A DNA stretch of 64,000 nucleotides from Reyranella aquatilis (GCF_020880995.1 NZ_JAJISD010000008.1:62001-126000), one strand, 5' to 3'; shown: positions 1 through 11,204, counted from the first letter of the stretch. The notes: generated from the sequence alone by a model not told the origin. Made by a program: numbers and translations.

Positions 1-1043
1 ACGCGCCGGTTGCGGACCACGCGGCGCATGCGGATCGGCATCTCGACCAGGTGATAGGTGAGGCTCGCAAGAAGCCCCGCGACGAGGAGGGTCAGGGTTG
101 CCTCGACGGGGGTCAGCAGGCGGCCCTGGACGGCGACCGCGAGAGACAGCAGGGGCCAGTGCCAGAGATAGAGGGCGTAGGAGATCCTCCCGAGGTATCG
201 GACCGCCCGTACCCGCAGGACGGCGTAGTGCTCCCGGTCCAGTTCGAACAGCGCGAGCGCACCCGCGGTGGCGAGGCAGGCCACCAGTGTCTTGAGCGTC
301 ACGGCCAGTGGCCCCGCAGTGGCTGGAACGAGAGGGGCGATGAGGATCGTGCCCACCAGGGCAACCGACAGCAGGCGACGGGGCGGCTGGGGGGCTTCCC
401 GGACCTTTCGCACCAGGCCAAAGACCAGGACACCCAGCCCCAGCTGCCACAATCGCCCGGGCAACAGGAAGAACGCACTGTGCGGCGAGGCACCCAGCGT
501 GCCGCAGACGATATAGAAGGCGAAGGACAGGGTGGCGGCGGCGATCAGGAGCAGCCAGAACAACCGCTGCCGCGTGGTCGTCACCAGGCAGAGTCCCGCG
601 ATGAGCAGGTAGAACTGCTCCTCCACTGCCAGGTTCCAGGTGTTCAGGATCGGATTGGCCAACGGTGGCGTGAGCGAGTCGCCTCCCAGCCAGAAACTGA
701 AGTTCTGGAGGTAGAAGGGCTGCAGGACGAGCGATGGCGCGAAGATCGCGCGATCGACCGGTTTCAGCAGCACGAAGCTCGCCAGCGCCGTCAGCAATAC
801 GGTCAGGAGGAGCGCGGGCGCCAGCCGGCGGAAGCGGGACGAATAGAAGTCGGCCAGCGTGGTGCGACGCTCCAGAAGCGGGAACAGGTAGGCACGCGAG
901 ATCACGTAGCCCGAGATCACGAAGAAGATATCGACGCCCAGAAAGCCCGTGGGCACGAGAGCCGGATAGGCATGGAACAGGACGACCAGCATCACCGCGA
1001 TGGCGCGCAGCGTGTCGACCTCGGGCAGGTATCTACGGATCAA
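1..1043 (-). CDS. Acyltransferase 3 family membrane protein (OafA/YrhL-like), 3' end beyond window
   Basis: Read on the minus strand from a TTG at 1043, an open frame runs off the left edge (about 347 codons visible). An in-frame TAG lies immediately upstream of the TTG, so the start cannot be earlier. The N-terminus reads RYLPEVDTLRAIAVMLVVLFHA, the usual first segment of acyltransferase-3 proteins with the conserved Arg and the membrane His. GFLGVDIFFVISGYVIS, the RFRRLAPAL loop and NPILNTWNLAVEEQFYLL follow, all typical of the family. Several hydrophobic segments come next, and the visible end (YHLVEMPIRMRR) matches the usual C-terminal end of the core. These inner-membrane enzymes move acyl groups (often acetyl or succinyl) onto surface glycans; the substrate here is unknown. 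It is the last of three minus-strand genes. Confidence 0.85.
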   Translation of the reverse strand, partial: MIRRYLPEVDTLRAIAVMLVVLFHAYPALVPTGFLGVDIFFVISGYVISRAYLFPLLERRTTLADFYSSRFRRLAPALLLTVLLTALASFVLLKPVDRAIFAPSLVLQPFYLQNFSFWLGGDSLTPPLANPILNTWNLAVEEQFYLLIAGLCLVTTTRQRLFWLLLIAAATLSFAFYIVCGTLGASPHSAFFLLPGRLWQLGLGVLVFGLVRKVREAPQPPRRLLSVALVGTILIAPLVPATAGPLAVTLKTLVACLATAGALALFELDREHYAVLRVRAVRYLGRISYALYLWHWPLLSLAVAVQGRLLTPVEATLTLLVAGLLASLTYHLVEMPIRMRRVVRNRR

Positions 1044-1074
1044 CTAAGGCTGTTCCCGCGGGTACAAACCGGCA

Positions 1075-1872
1075 TCACGCCGCCTTCAGGACCCCATCGT
1101 CCGCTTCGAGAGGCAGGGGATTCCAGTTGCGCGAAACGACCCAGTCGGGTCGCGGGTTGTCGCTAAGCGCCGGCCTGTTGGCGACGGTGTTGCACGAGAC
1201 ATAGATGTGCCAGCGGTCGTCGGCCGAAAGATTGTGCCCGGAAGCATGCAGCACGTTGCAATGGAACAGCACGCAGGTGCCGGCGCGGCCGGTCACGGCC
1301 ACGGGCTCGGGCGAGTTCTTCAGGATTTCGATCATCCTCTGCTTGGGCATCGCCCAGAACTTGTAGGAAGTCGATTCGTCGTAGACCGGCTCGATGCGGC
1401 CGATCTTGTGGCTGCCCGGGATGAGATAGAGCGCCCCGCCCATTTCCGTCGTGTCGGTCATCATCAGGTTGAAGGTCGCCATGTCGGGGCGGCGGCAGCC
1501 GTCGCGCATCCATGAACCGTAATCCTGGTGCCACTGCCAGACGGTTCCTTCGATGGCGGGCTTGGTGTTGATCTTGGTGTGATAGACGTAGACCTCGTCG
1601 TCCTTCAGCACCTGCTGCACCGGGCGGAGCAGGCGTGGCGTGCGGACCAGCGCATGGAAGGGCTTCGAGCGGGTCGGGCCGTCGTCCTCGTGGACGCGGA
1701 AGATGGTGCGGACGCCGCCGGTATGCTCGCGGACGACCTCCTCGCTGTCGACGCCGGACAGCCGCGCCACTTCACGGCGGAGGATGGCCACTTCGTTGCG
1801 GTCGAACAGGTCAGGGAAGACCAGGAACCCGTCGCGATCGAATTGCTCGATCTGCCGGTCGTTCAACTCCAT
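1075..1872 (-). CDS. Phytanoyl-CoA dioxygenase (PhyH) family Fe(II)/2OG oxygenase
   Basis: Product of about 265 residues. The start at 1872 (MELNDRQIEQFDRDGFLVF) is chosen because an AAGGAGG ribosome-binding site lies about eight bases upstream; longer open sequence exists but has no such site. The opening 'QFDRDGFLVFPDLFDRNEV' is the standard PhyH N-terminus. The iron-binding HxD is visible in VWQWHQDYGSW and the distal His in LFHCNVLHASGHN. Family members hydroxylate an unactivated carbon, using 2-oxoglutarate and O2; substrates vary widely and cannot be read from sequence. It follows a GNAT gene by 34 bp and precedes the acyltransferase by 31 bp, so the three may be co-transcribed. Confidence 0.9.
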   Translation of the reverse strand: MELNDRQIEQFDRDGFLVFPDLFDRNEVAILRREVARLSGVDSEEVVREHTGGVRTIFRVHEDDGPTRSKPFHALVRTPRLLRPVQQVLKDDEVYVYHTKINTKPAIEGTVWQWHQDYGSWMRDGCRRPDMATFNLMMTDTTEMGGALYLIPGSHKIGRIEPVYDESTSYKFWAMPKQRMIEILKNSPEPVAVTGRAGTCVLFHCNVLHASGHNLSADDRWHIYVSCNTVANRPALSDNPRPDWVVSRNWNPLPLEADDGVLKAA

Positions 1873-1906
1873 GGCGCAGCCTCCTTCTTGTTTCGGCAAC
1901 GCTAAC

Positions 1907-2350
1907 TCATGGGTCCATGACGTAGTAGACCTTTTTCTCCCGACGCATGCCCAGCCGGTCGTAGAAGCGCTGCGAGCCGGAATTTCCCTCGCCGGTTGTC
2001 CAGATGACGCGTGTGTCACCGCGCTCCCGGGCGAGCGTCCGGATGCCGTCGATCAGTTTCTCTCCGACTCCGCACGAGCGGGAGGCACCCCGCACGTAGA
2101 GTTCCTTGAGGAACAGCCCGTGCGTGAGGTTGGGGCCGGGGAAGTAGGGATTGAGAATGGCAAAGCCCAGGAGCTGCCCGTCCCGCTCGGCGACCAGGCA
2201 CATCGTACCGCCAGGCGGGGCGGCCGCGAGGAAGGCAGCGCCCGCTTCGCCGGCGCCTCTCCCGACAGGGCTGCCGTAGTGGTGCTCGTGCTCCTCCAGC
2301 AGGAGGGCGATCTGGGCTTCGTCGCCCGGTTTTGCGTGCCTGATTTGCAT
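1907..2350 (-). CDS. GNAT family N-acetyltransferase
   Basis: Product of 147 residues starting MQIRHAKPGDEAQIALL. An upstream in-frame start at 2386 would add 12 residues that do not look like family sequence. The acetyl-CoA-binding motif A is seen as LKELYVRGASRSCGVGEKL (R-x-x-G-x-G type), followed by the C-terminal SQRFYDRLGMRREKKVYY segment common in single-domain GNATs. It likely transfers an acetyl group to a small-molecule amine or a protein N-terminus. First gene of the minus-strand group 2350-1, divergent from the 2-hydroxyacid dehydrogenase at 2426 with about 75 bp between. Confidence 0.88.
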   Translation of the reverse strand: MQIRHAKPGDEAQIALLLEEHEHHYGSPVGRGAGEAGAAFLAAAPPGGTMCLVAERDGQLLGFAILNPYFPGPNLTHGLFLKELYVRGASRSCGVGEKLIDGIRTLARERGDTRVIWTTGEGNSGSQRFYDRLGMRREKKVYYVMDP

Positions 2351-2425
2351 GGAAGCCCGTCTAACATCGCTGGCCCGCCGCGACAAAGACCGGCAAAATC
2401 GACGCCCTCCGGGAGTTGGGAAACA

Positions 2426-3595
2426 ATGAAAGACGTCGTCAACATCGATGATCTACGCAAGCTCGCAAAGAAGCGGCTGCCCAAGATCGCCTACGACTTC
2501 ATCGAGGGCGGCACCGACGACGAGGTCGGCCTCGTCACCAACGAGCAGGCCTTCCGCAAGGCGCGCATCGTTCCGCGCTATCTGGTCGACGTCTCGGTGC
2601 GCGACCAGTCGACGACCCTGTTCGGCCGGACCTATTCCAGCCCCATCGGCATCGCGCCGACCGGCCTCGCCGGCCTGTTCCGCCACGGCGCCGACCTGAT
2701 GCTGGCCGAGGCCGCGCGCGACGCCAACGTGCCCTTCATCATGTCGGGCTCCAGCACCGGCTCGATCGAGGATCTCGGCAAGCTGGCGCCCGACCATGGA
2801 TGGTACCAGCTCTATTCCGCCAAGGATCAGGCGGTCTCCGAGGACATGATCAAGCGCTCCGCCGATGCCGGCCTGCGTACGCTGGTCTTCACGGTCGACG
2901 TGCCCGAGGGCTCCAACCGCGAGCGCAACACGCGCAACGGCTGGTCTCGGCCGCTCAGGCTCACCTGGAAGACCAAGTTCGAAGCGCTGCTGCATCCCGC
3001 CTGGATGATGCAGTGGTTCCGCCACGGCACGCCCTATTTCGACAACTGGGCCAAGTATGCCGGCCCCGATGCGTCGGCCGACAAGGTGGCCGACATGGTG
3101 GCCTACCAGAACCGCGCCCCGATGAGCTGGAAGCATGTCGAGCGCTTCCGCGAACTGTGGAAGGGCAATTTCGTGCTCAAGGGGATCATGCATCCCGACG
3201 ACGCGATCCGCGCCCACTCGCTGGGCGTCGATGGAGTGATGGTCTCCAACCATGGTGCGCGTCAGCTCGATCTCGCGCCGTCGCCGCTCGAGGTGCTGCC
3301 GGCGATCCGCGACGCGGTCGGCGACAAGATGACGGTGATGTTCGACGGCGGCGTTCGCCGCGGCCTCGACGCCATCATTGCGCTGTGCATGGGCGCCAAG
3401 TTCGTGTTCGTCGGCCGTCCGACGCTGTACGGGGTCACGGCGGGCGGGGTCGAGGGCGCGGCCAAGGCGCTGCAGATCTTCCGCCGCGAGATCGACATCA
3501 GCATGGCCCAGATCGGCGCGACCAAGATCGCCGATCTCGGCCCGCAATACATGATGTGGAAGGACGAGGAGGATCTGCGCCGCAACCGGCGCTGA
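2426..3595 (+). CDS. FMN-dependent alpha-hydroxy-acid dehydrogenase (LldD/mandelate dehydrogenase-like)
   Basis: 389-residue member of the FMN TIM-barrel alpha-hydroxy-acid oxidase/dehydrogenase family, close to the usual 380-400 length. N-terminal IDDLRKLAKKRLPKIAYDFI is the typical opening. PIGIAPTGLAGLFRHGAD, the FMN-binding SGSSTGSIEDL, FTVDVPEGSNRERN and the active-site loop SNHGARQLD (His about 276) are present, then FDGGVRRGLDA and FVGRPTLYG of the phosphate-binding end. The usual SNHGGRQLD has Ala in place of the second Gly. It oxidises a 2-hydroxy acid such as lactate, glycolate or mandelate; which one is not decidable here. Start is the ATG at 2426; the open frame continues far upstream (to 1640) but that part is antisense to real genes. 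Confidence 0.92.
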   Translation: MKDVVNIDDLRKLAKKRLPKIAYDFIEGGTDDEVGLVTNEQAFRKARIVPRYLVDVSVRDQSTTLFGRTYSSPIGIAPTGLAGLFRHGADLMLAEAARDANVPFIMSGSSTGSIEDLGKLAPDHGWYQLYSAKDQAVSEDMIKRSADAGLRTLVFTVDVPEGSNRERNTRNGWSRPLRLTWKTKFEALLHPAWMMQWFRHGTPYFDNWAKYAGPDASADKVADMVAYQNRAPMSWKHVERFRELWKGNFVLKGIMHPDDAIRAHSLGVDGVMVSNHGARQLDLAPSPLEVLPAIRDAVGDKMTVMFDGGVRRGLDAIIALCMGAKFVFVGRPTLYGVTAGGVEGAAKALQIFRREIDISMAQIGATKIADLGPQYMMWKDEEDLRRNRR

Positions 3596-3681
3596 TCGAC
3601 ATATACTTAAAGTCGGGTTGCGCTTCGGCGCGGGGTCACGCCTTCTCGCCAGACCGGTTTTCGTTCTGGTGAGGGGTCCCC

Positions 3682-4475
3682 ATGCTTTCTGCGTTCGCTT
3701 CGTCGTCGCCGATCCTGGCTGGGGTTCTCGCCAGTCTCTGCGCAGGGCTCGCAACGGCGCTGGGCGCACTGCCGATCCGGTTCATCCGCAGGCTTTCCGA
3801 GCAGGCACAGGATGTCATGCTGGGCTTCGCTGCCGGGGTGATGCTGGCGGCCTCGTTCTTCTCCCTGATCATTCCCGGCATCGACGTGGCGCAGGAGCAG
3901 GGCGCAACCAGGCTGGGTGCCGTAACCCTGGTGATCGCCGGCATCCTGTTCGGCGCGGCGAGCCTCTGGACGGTCCATCGCTACCTGCCGCACGAGCATT
4001 TCATCATGGGTCGCCAGGGGCCCGACGCGCCGCGCTTCCGGCGCATCTGGCTGTTCGTGATCGCCATCACCCTGCACAATTTCCCAAGGGGCTGGCCGTC
4101 GGCGTGGGCTTCGGCGGCGACGATTCCGGCAAGGCCATCGCGCTGGCCATCGGCATCGGCCTGCAGAACATGCCGGAGGGGCTGGCCGTCGCCGTGGCGC
4201 TGTTGAGCCTGAACTACGGCCGGGCTCAGGCCTTCTTCGTGGCGCTGCTCACGGGCCTGGCCGAGCCGATCGGCGGCCTGCTCGGCGCCGGCGCCGTCAC
4301 CATCGCGCAATCGCTGCTGCCCTGGGGCCTCGCCTATGCCGGCGGCGCGATGATCTTCGTTATCAGCGACGAGATCATCCCCGAGACCCACCGCCGAGGT
4401 TTCGAGAACCACGGCACCGTGGGCCTGATGATCGGCCTGGTGGTGATGATGTTCCTCGACGTCATGCTGGGCTGA
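3682..4475 (+). pseudogene. ZIP family (GufA-like) divalent metal transporter, single-base frameshift
   Basis: The N-terminal part (from ATG 3682) and the C-terminal part (to TGA 4475) of one ZIP transporter lie in two plus-strand frames. The first frame carries the N-terminal helices and ITLHNFP; the second resumes with GLAVGVGFGG, LQNMPEGLAVAVALL and the last helices. The break falls inside the metal-binding motif HNFPEG. Adding one G between 4086 and 4087 restores HNFPEGLAVG exactly and gives 264 codons plus stop, the normal length. ZIP proteins bring Zn2+ or other divalent metals into the cytoplasm. As sequenced, the product would end near 4206 without most of the transport core. This is either a recent inactivation or a one-base sequencing error. 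Confidence 0.85.
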
Positions 4476-4932
4476 CGGCTTTCAGGTCGGGGAGCAGGCA
4501 ATCGGGAACGCTCTCCGGGCGATAACGCCGCGGACGGTCTCGCCGAAACTCGAGACGGTGTTCCTCGAGGAGCGGGAAAAGCGGCACAAGAAAAGATCCG
4601 AACGAAAGCCCCGATTGACTGGCTCCCCATAACCACCAGCCTGCGAAGCGTCGCCAGCTCCATCCGCCGCGAAACCGGATACGGCGGCGATGGGGCACCA
4701 GTCGCCTATGCAATAGCTCGACGAAGTCGCGATACAGGCAGCGGCCAGCCATGTTGCTCGACAGGGTGATCGATTGCCGGTTGGCCAGCGCTAGCTCGCA
4801 AAAGAAGATCGCGACGCTGTCTCCGATGTCCAGGACGCGACCGCGGTCCGACATCTCGCAAAAAAGCCGGACCCCGCGGATCCGGCTGAAGGGCAGGGCG
4901 GCCGAACGGCCGCCCTCGTTTGTGAAGCACAA
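4462..4932 (-). CDS. Hypothetical protein, start uncertain
   Basis: A 156-codon frame from TTG 4932, ending 14 bp inside the 3' end of the convergent ZIP gene. The frame stays open upstream to a TAG at 5002, and that extra stretch (reading LRYPFLRDEPGGDVDIEIT...) also looks like real protein, but it holds no ATG, GTG or TTG. Either a CTG near 4998 is used or the true N-terminus was lost. The visible part (ALPFSRIRGVRLFCEM, DIGDSVAIFFCELALANRQSI) resembles a small beta-rich domain; the C-terminal half is rich in Arg and Trp. It lies just downstream of the thiolase on the same strand. I do not recognise a family. Confidence 0.45.
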   Translation of the reverse strand: MCFTNEGGRSAALPFSRIRGVRLFCEMSDRGRVLDIGDSVAIFFCELALANRQSITLSSNMAGRCLYRDFVELLHRRLVPHRRRIRFRGGWSWRRFAGWWLWGASQSGLSFGSFLVPLFPLLEEHRLEFRRDRPRRYRPESVPDCLLPDLKAVSPA

Positions 4933-5009
4933 TCCGTCGGCGGTGATCTCGATATCGACATCACCGCCGGGCTCGTCGCGCAGGAACGGGTAGCGCAGGG
5001 CCTAACCGC

Positions 5010-6200
5010 TCAGTGCACGACCTCGAACAGGCCGGCGGCGCCCATGCCGCCGCCGATGCACATGGTCACGACGACGTTCTTGGCCTTGCGACGACGGCCC
5101 TCGATCAGGGCGTGGCCGGTGCAGCGCGCGCCGGTCATGCCGAACGGATGACCGATCGAGATCGAGCCGCCGTTGACGTTCAGCTTCTCGTTGGGGATGC
5201 CGAGCTTGTCGCGGCAGTAGAGCACCTGCACCGCGAAGGCTTCGTTCAGTTCCCACAGGTCGATGTCGTCCATCTTGAGGCCGAACCGCTTCAGCAGCTT
5301 CGGGATCGCGTAGACCGGGCCGATGCCCATCTCGTCCGGCTCGCAGCCGGCGACGACCAGGCCCTTGTAGATGCCGAGCGGCTTCAGGCCGCGCTTGGCG
5401 GCTTCGGCATCGCTCATGATGACCGAGGCCGAGGCACCGTCGGAGAGCTGGCTGGCATTGCCGGCGGTGATCCACTTGTCGGGACCGGCCACCGGCTGCA
5501 GCTTGGCCAGGCCCTCGAGCGTCGTGTCGGGGCGATTGCCCTCGTCCTTGGCCAGCTTCACGGTCTTCTTGCTGGTCTGGTTCGTGTTCTTGTCGGTGAC
5601 CAGCATCGTGGTCTCCATCGGCACGATCTCGTCGTCGAACTTGCCGGCCTGCTGGGCGGCCGCCGTGCGCAGCTGGCTCTGCAGCGAGTACTCGTCCTGC
5701 GCCTCGCGGCTGATCTTGTAGCGGGCGGCGACCGTGTCGGCGGTCGTGATCATGGCGTGGTAGATGCCGGGCACGTGCTCCTGTACCCACGGGTTCACGA
5801 GGCGGTTCTTATTGCCGCCCGGCGGGCCCTGGACCAGCGAGACGGACTCGAGGCCGCCGGCGATCATCACCGGCACCTTGTCGACCAGCACGCGCTGGGC
5901 GGCCATCGAGATGGTCTGGAGTCCCGAGGAGCAGAAGCGGTTGACGGTCACGCCCGAGACGCTGACCGGGGCGCCGGCGCGCATCGCCGAGACGCGGGCG
6001 ACGTTTGAGCCCGTCGTGCCTTCCGGCGCGGCGCAGCCCAGGATCACGTCCTCGACCTCGCCCAGCTCGACCTTGGCGCGCTCGGCGGCGTGCTTGATCA
6101 CGTGCGCGCCCATGTCGGCGCCGTGGGTGTCGTTGAAGACACCGCGGAACGCCTTGCCGATCGGCGTGCGGGCGGTGGAGACGATTACTGCATCAGCCAT
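5010..6200 (-). CDS. Acetyl-CoA C-acyltransferase (thiolase)
   Basis: 396 residues, the normal thiolase length. The start at 6200 ([18 protein letters not shown]) has a GAGGAGGAAAG site just upstream. The nucleophilic Cys is in [12 protein letters not shown] (Cys90), the His in [10 protein letters not shown], and the second active-site Cys in [15 protein letters not shown]. It catalyses CoA-dependent cleavage of 3-ketoacyl-CoA (or the reverse condensation). It follows the FadB-like gene on the same strand after 137 bp, so it probably supplies the last step of beta-oxidation for the products of that enzyme. The gap between them holds a long inverted repeat that could reduce read-through. Confidence 0.93.
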   Translation of the reverse strand: MADAVIVSTARTPIGKAFRGVFNDTHGADMGAHVIKHAAERAKVELGEVEDVILGCAAPEGTTGSNVARVSAMRAGAPVSVSGVTVNRFCSSGLQTISMAAQRVLVDKVPVMIAGGLESVSLVQGPPGGNKNRLVNPWVQEHVPGIYHAMITTADTVAARYKISREAQDEYSLQSQLRTAAAQQAGKFDDEIVPMETTMLVTDKNTNQTSKKTVKLAKDEGNRPDTTLEGLAKLQPVAGPDKWITAGNASQLSDGASASVIMSDAEAAKRGLKPLGIYKGLVVAGCEPDEMGIGPVYAIPKLLKRFGLKMDDIDLWELNEAFAVQVLYCRDKLGIPNEKLNVNGGSISIGHPFGMTGARCTGHALIEGRRRKAKNVVVTMCIGGGMGAAGLFEVVH

Positions 6201-6253
6201 TTTCTTTCCTCCTCGATTGCCGCCCGGATGGCACGGCACTGACTTCAGATAGT

Positions 6254-6325
6254 TGTCATCCCGAGGCCGAAGGCCGAGGGACCCTTACTGTTCCGGAAAG
6301 GTCCCTCGCTGCACTCGGGATGACA
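6254..6325. repeat. Nested inverted repeat between fadB-like gene and thiolase (REP-like)
   Basis: Two nested pairs of arms are visible. Outer arms TGTCATCCCGAG (6254-6265) and CTCGGGATGACA (6314-6325) are perfect 12-base complements. Inner arms CGAGGGACC (6275-6283) and GGTCCCTCG (6300-6308) are perfect 9-base complements. There is no run of T after the stem on either strand. The motif resembles dispersed palindromic elements common in alphaproteobacterial intergenic DNA. It could also fold in the fadB-thiolase transcript and affect its stability. Confidence 0.75.
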
Positions 6326-6337
6326 GTGTGAGTAGAC

Positions 6338-8431
<2,094 letters not shown>

Positions 8432-8611
8432 GGACGTTCTCTTCCCTGGTGAATGCCGTTTGGACGGCTGGTCTTAGCAATCTCTGGCTGCCCCGCCCAG
8501 CGGGCTGGTGTTCCGCCCTGCGAAGAAATGTGCAAATACACATGCTAGCCGACCGGCATGTCAGCCGCTATGCATCGCCGCACAAAAACGAAACCGGGAG
8601 GCCTTGAGCCA

Positions 8612-9616
8612 ATGTCCAAAGTAACGACCACCCGTCGCGGTTTGCTGCGCACCGGTGCGGGCGCCAGCCTGCTCGTCGCGGCCCCCTCCATCGTGCGGGC
8701 GCAGTCCGCCGCCTGGCCGAACAAGCCGATCACCATCGTGGTGAATTTCCCCGCCGGCGGCCTGACCGACGGCATCGCCCGCGCCTTCGGCCAGTCCGTC
8801 AGCCAGGCCACCGGCCAGCAGGTCCTGATCGACAACAAGCCGGGTGCCAGCGGCAATATCGGTGCGGCTCTGGTCGCCCGCGCGCCGGCCGACGGCTATA
8901 CCTTCCTGCACTCGGTCTCGAGCACGCTCATCCAGAACCGGGTGATGTTCAAGACCCTGGGCTTCGACCCCGACAAGGACTTCACGATCGTGTCGGGCAC
9001 GTCGTCGGGCGTGCTCCCGGTCGTCGTGCACAAGTCGCTCCCGGCCGAGGTGAAGGATCTCAAGTCGTTCGTCGAGTACGCCAAGAAGAACAAGGTGAAC
9101 TTCGGCTCCTGGGCGATGGGCTCCTCGGCTCACATCTTCGCCCAGACCCTGAACGAGAAGTACGGGCTCACGATGGAAGTCGTGACCTACAAGGGCGAGG
9201 CGCCGATGTGGCAGGACATGGGCGCGGGCCAGCTGCAGGCCGCCATGGGCAGCCCGCAGGCGATGAACGCGCTGATCGTGAAGGGCGAGGTCCGTGGCAT
9301 CGCGGCACCGTCGAAGGTGCGCGCCCGCGTGTTTCCCGACGTGCCGACCTCGCGCGAGCAGGGCTTCGACGACGATGCGTTCACCGTGTCGGGCTGGCTG
9401 GCGCTCGCCGCGCCGGCGGCGACGCCGAAGGATATCGTCAAGCGGATGTCCGACCTGTGGGTCGCCGCCGCCGACTCAGAGCCCGGCAAGAAGATGATGG
9501 ACAGCTTCGCCCTCGTGGAGAAGCCGATGCCGCACGAGGAAGTCATGGCCGACTATGAGCGGCTGAAGACGGTCCTGATTCCGCGCATCGTCGCGCTGGG
9601 CATGAAGCCGGAATAG
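8612..9616 (+). CDS. Bug/TctC family periplasmic solute-binding protein
   Basis: 334 residues. The start at 8612 (MSKVTTTRRGLLRTGAGASLL) is preferred over an in-frame ATG at 8570 because a GGGAGG lies about ten bases upstream. An N-terminal twin-Arg segment and hydrophobic stretch ending SIVRAQS predicts export, probably by Tat. Family landmarks: WPNKPITIVVNFPAGG, VLIDNKPGASGNIGAALVAR, and DVPTSREQGF. TctC/Bug receptors bind carboxylates or amides for tripartite tricarboxylate transporters, but no TctA/TctB partner genes are in the window. The neighbouring genes are a beta-oxidation pair and an amidase/enolase-type pair, either of which could act on its ligand. Confidence 0.9.
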   Translation: MSKVTTTRRGLLRTGAGASLLVAAPSIVRAQSAAWPNKPITIVVNFPAGGLTDGIARAFGQSVSQATGQQVLIDNKPGASGNIGAALVARAPADGYTFLHSVSSTLIQNRVMFKTLGFDPDKDFTIVSGTSSGVLPVVVHKSLPAEVKDLKSFVEYAKKNKVNFGSWAMGSSAHIFAQTLNEKYGLTMEVVTYKGEAPMWQDMGAGQLQAAMGSPQAMNALIVKGEVRGIAAPSKVRARVFPDVPTSREQGFDDDAFTVSGWLALAAPAATPKDIVKRMSDLWVAAADSEPGKKMMDSFALVEKPMPHEEVMADYERLKTVLIPRIVALGMKPE

Positions 9617-9620
9617 CTAA

Positions 9621-9717
9621 CCTCACCCTGAGGAGGCCGCAGAGCGGCCGTCTCGAAGGGTGGGCACCAGACGCGGTGCTCGTGCCCATGCTTCGAGACG
9701 CGCTCAGCATGAGGTGG
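9621..9717. repeat. Long imperfect inverted repeat between Bug receptor and amidase
   Basis: This convergent gap folds into one long hairpin. CGTCTCGAAG (9649-9658) pairs perfectly with CTTCGAGACG (9691-9700), TGGGCA (9661-9666) with TGCCCA (9683-9688), and the outer CCTCACCCTGAG with CTCAGCATGAGG. A small internal hairpin (GGCCGC-AGA-GCGGCC) sits in the left arm. The form resembles a widespread alphaproteobacterial intergenic palindrome. It may also separate the two convergent transcripts. Confidence 0.7.
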
Positions 9718-9748
9718 GTGGTGGAAAATCCATCACCCTCAAAGAGCC

Positions 9749-11134
9749 TCAAGCCGAGACGCGCTTGAGGGTCTCGTCGAACCAGCGCGCGAGGCCGGTG
9801 ATGCGGGCGTCCTCGTGCTTCTGGCCCATGAGTTGCAGACCGATCGGCAGTCCGCCGACGCTCATCAGCGGCACCGTGACCACCGGCGCAAACAGCATCG
9901 AGCTCGGAGCGTTGAATACGAAATCACCAGTCGGGCGCGGCGCCAGCGGCTGGCCCGGCACGTCGCCGACCCAGACCGGCGCGGGGCCGGGGCAGGCCAG
10001 CGTGATCGCGGCATCGGCCAGCGGCGCCATCGTCGCGTGCATGCGCTGGGCATTCTCGCGGGCCAGCAGGGCCATGCGATAGTCGTCGAGCGTCATCGCT
10101 TCGGCCTTTGCCAGCGTGGCCTTCGCCCGATCGCTGACGCCGGCGGGATTGTTGTCGACGATGCCGCGCTGGCCCCAGCGATTCTCCCAGCCCGTGACGC
10201 CGCCGCAGACCGCGCGGCCGTTGGCGATCGACTTCTCCAGCGCCTCGACCCAGGGATGATCCTCGCGCCGGATCAGTTCCACGCCGGCATCGCGCAGCTG
10301 CTTCAGCACGCCGTCGAAGGCGGCCTTCGTCGCGTCGTCGACCTCGACCCAACCCTCGGTCTCCAGCACGACGAGGCGGTTGGGCTTCACCGCGGCGGGC
10401 AGCGTCGAAGGGCCCATCAGGCCGACCTCGCCGCGATCGCCGCCGGCGCGCCGGGCGATCTCGATCGCGACCTGCCACATGTCCCGCAGCGAATTGGCGT
10501 GCGGCCCGTGCGTGCTCTGGCTGGTCGCCTGGCGTTCGCCGCGGTTGATGGCGCCCTGCGTCGGCTTCAGCGCGTAGTTTCCGCAATAGGCGGCGGGGCG
10601 GATGATCGAGCCGCCGACCTGGGTGCCGATGGCGGCCGGCACCATATTGGCGCCGACAGCCGCCGCCGAGCCGGAGGAGGAGCCGCCCGGCGTGCGCGTC
10701 GTGTCGAACGGGTTGGTCGTGGCGCCGGGATGCGAGCCGCCCAGCTCGGCCGTCACCGCCTTGGCGAGGATGATCGCGCCGGCCTGGCGCAGCGCCCACA
10801 CGGCCGCGTTGTCGCGCTTGGGGAAGTTGCCCTTGAAGGCTTCGCAGCCCATCTGCGTGGGCATGTCCTTCGTCTCGAGCAGGTCCTTGATGGCGAGCGG
10901 CATGCCGTCGATCGGCGAGAGCGGCTTGCCGGCCTTCCAGCGCGCGGTGCTGGCGTCGGCCGCCGTACGCGCGCCTGCTTTGTTGATTGCCGTAAACGCC
11001 TTCACCACCGGCTCGCGCGCCGCCACCGTCTCCAGGCAGCGCTCGAGATAGGCGCGCGGCGTGTCGCCGCCGTCGGCAAACCGCTTCGCGGCGTCGTGGA
11101 AGGTGAGCGGCTTGAAATCCTTGTACGGGGGCAT
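9749..11134 (-). CDS. Amidase (amidase signature family)
   Basis: 461 residues, start ATG 11134 behind GAGGAC. The Ser-cisSer-Lys triad is clear: Lys83 in PLAIKDLLETKD, cis-Ser about 153 in TPGGSSSGSAAAVG, nucleophile Ser176 in TQVGGSIIRPAAYCG. These enzymes hydrolyse amides to acid and ammonia in the cytoplasm; the substrate is not readable. It follows the enolase-superfamily gene on the same strand (70 bp gap), and the Bug receptor ends nearby on the other strand, so the set may serve uptake and breakdown of an amide-bearing compound. That grouping is inference. Confidence 0.92.
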   Translation of the reverse strand: MPPYKDFKPLTFHDAAKRFADGGDTPRAYLERCLETVAAREPVVKAFTAINKAGARTAADASTARWKAGKPLSPIDGMPLAIKDLLETKDMPTQMGCEAFKGNFPKRDNAAVWALRQAGAIILAKAVTAELGGSHPGATTNPFDTTRTPGGSSSGSAAAVGANMVPAAIGTQVGGSIIRPAAYCGNYALKPTQGAINRGERQATSQSTHGPHANSLRDMWQVAIEIARRAGGDRGEVGLMGPSTLPAAVKPNRLVVLETEGWVEVDDATKAAFDGVLKQLRDAGVELIRREDHPWVEALEKSIANGRAVCGGVTGWENRWGQRGIVDNNPAGVSDRAKATLAKAEAMTLDDYRMALLARENAQRMHATMAPLADAAITLACPGPAPVWVGDVPGQPLAPRPTGDFVFNAPSSMLFAPVVTVPLMSVGGLPIGLQLMGQKHEDARITGLARWFDETLKRVSA

Positions 11135-11204
11135 CGCTGATCGGTCCTCTGGTTGATGTCGTCCTGGGCGGAACTCCAACAGCGACGGACCCTAGCACGC
11201 GCGT

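Noticed and set aside
1640..2425. N-terminal extension of the hydroxyacid dehydrogenase frame back to 1640
   Set aside because: It is antisense to the PhyH and GNAT genes, low in family resemblance, and the ATG at 2426 starts exactly at the known N-terminus.
9815..11140. 441-codon plus-strand frame opposite the amidase
   Set aside because: Antisense shadow; the amidase on the other strand has a complete catalytic triad.
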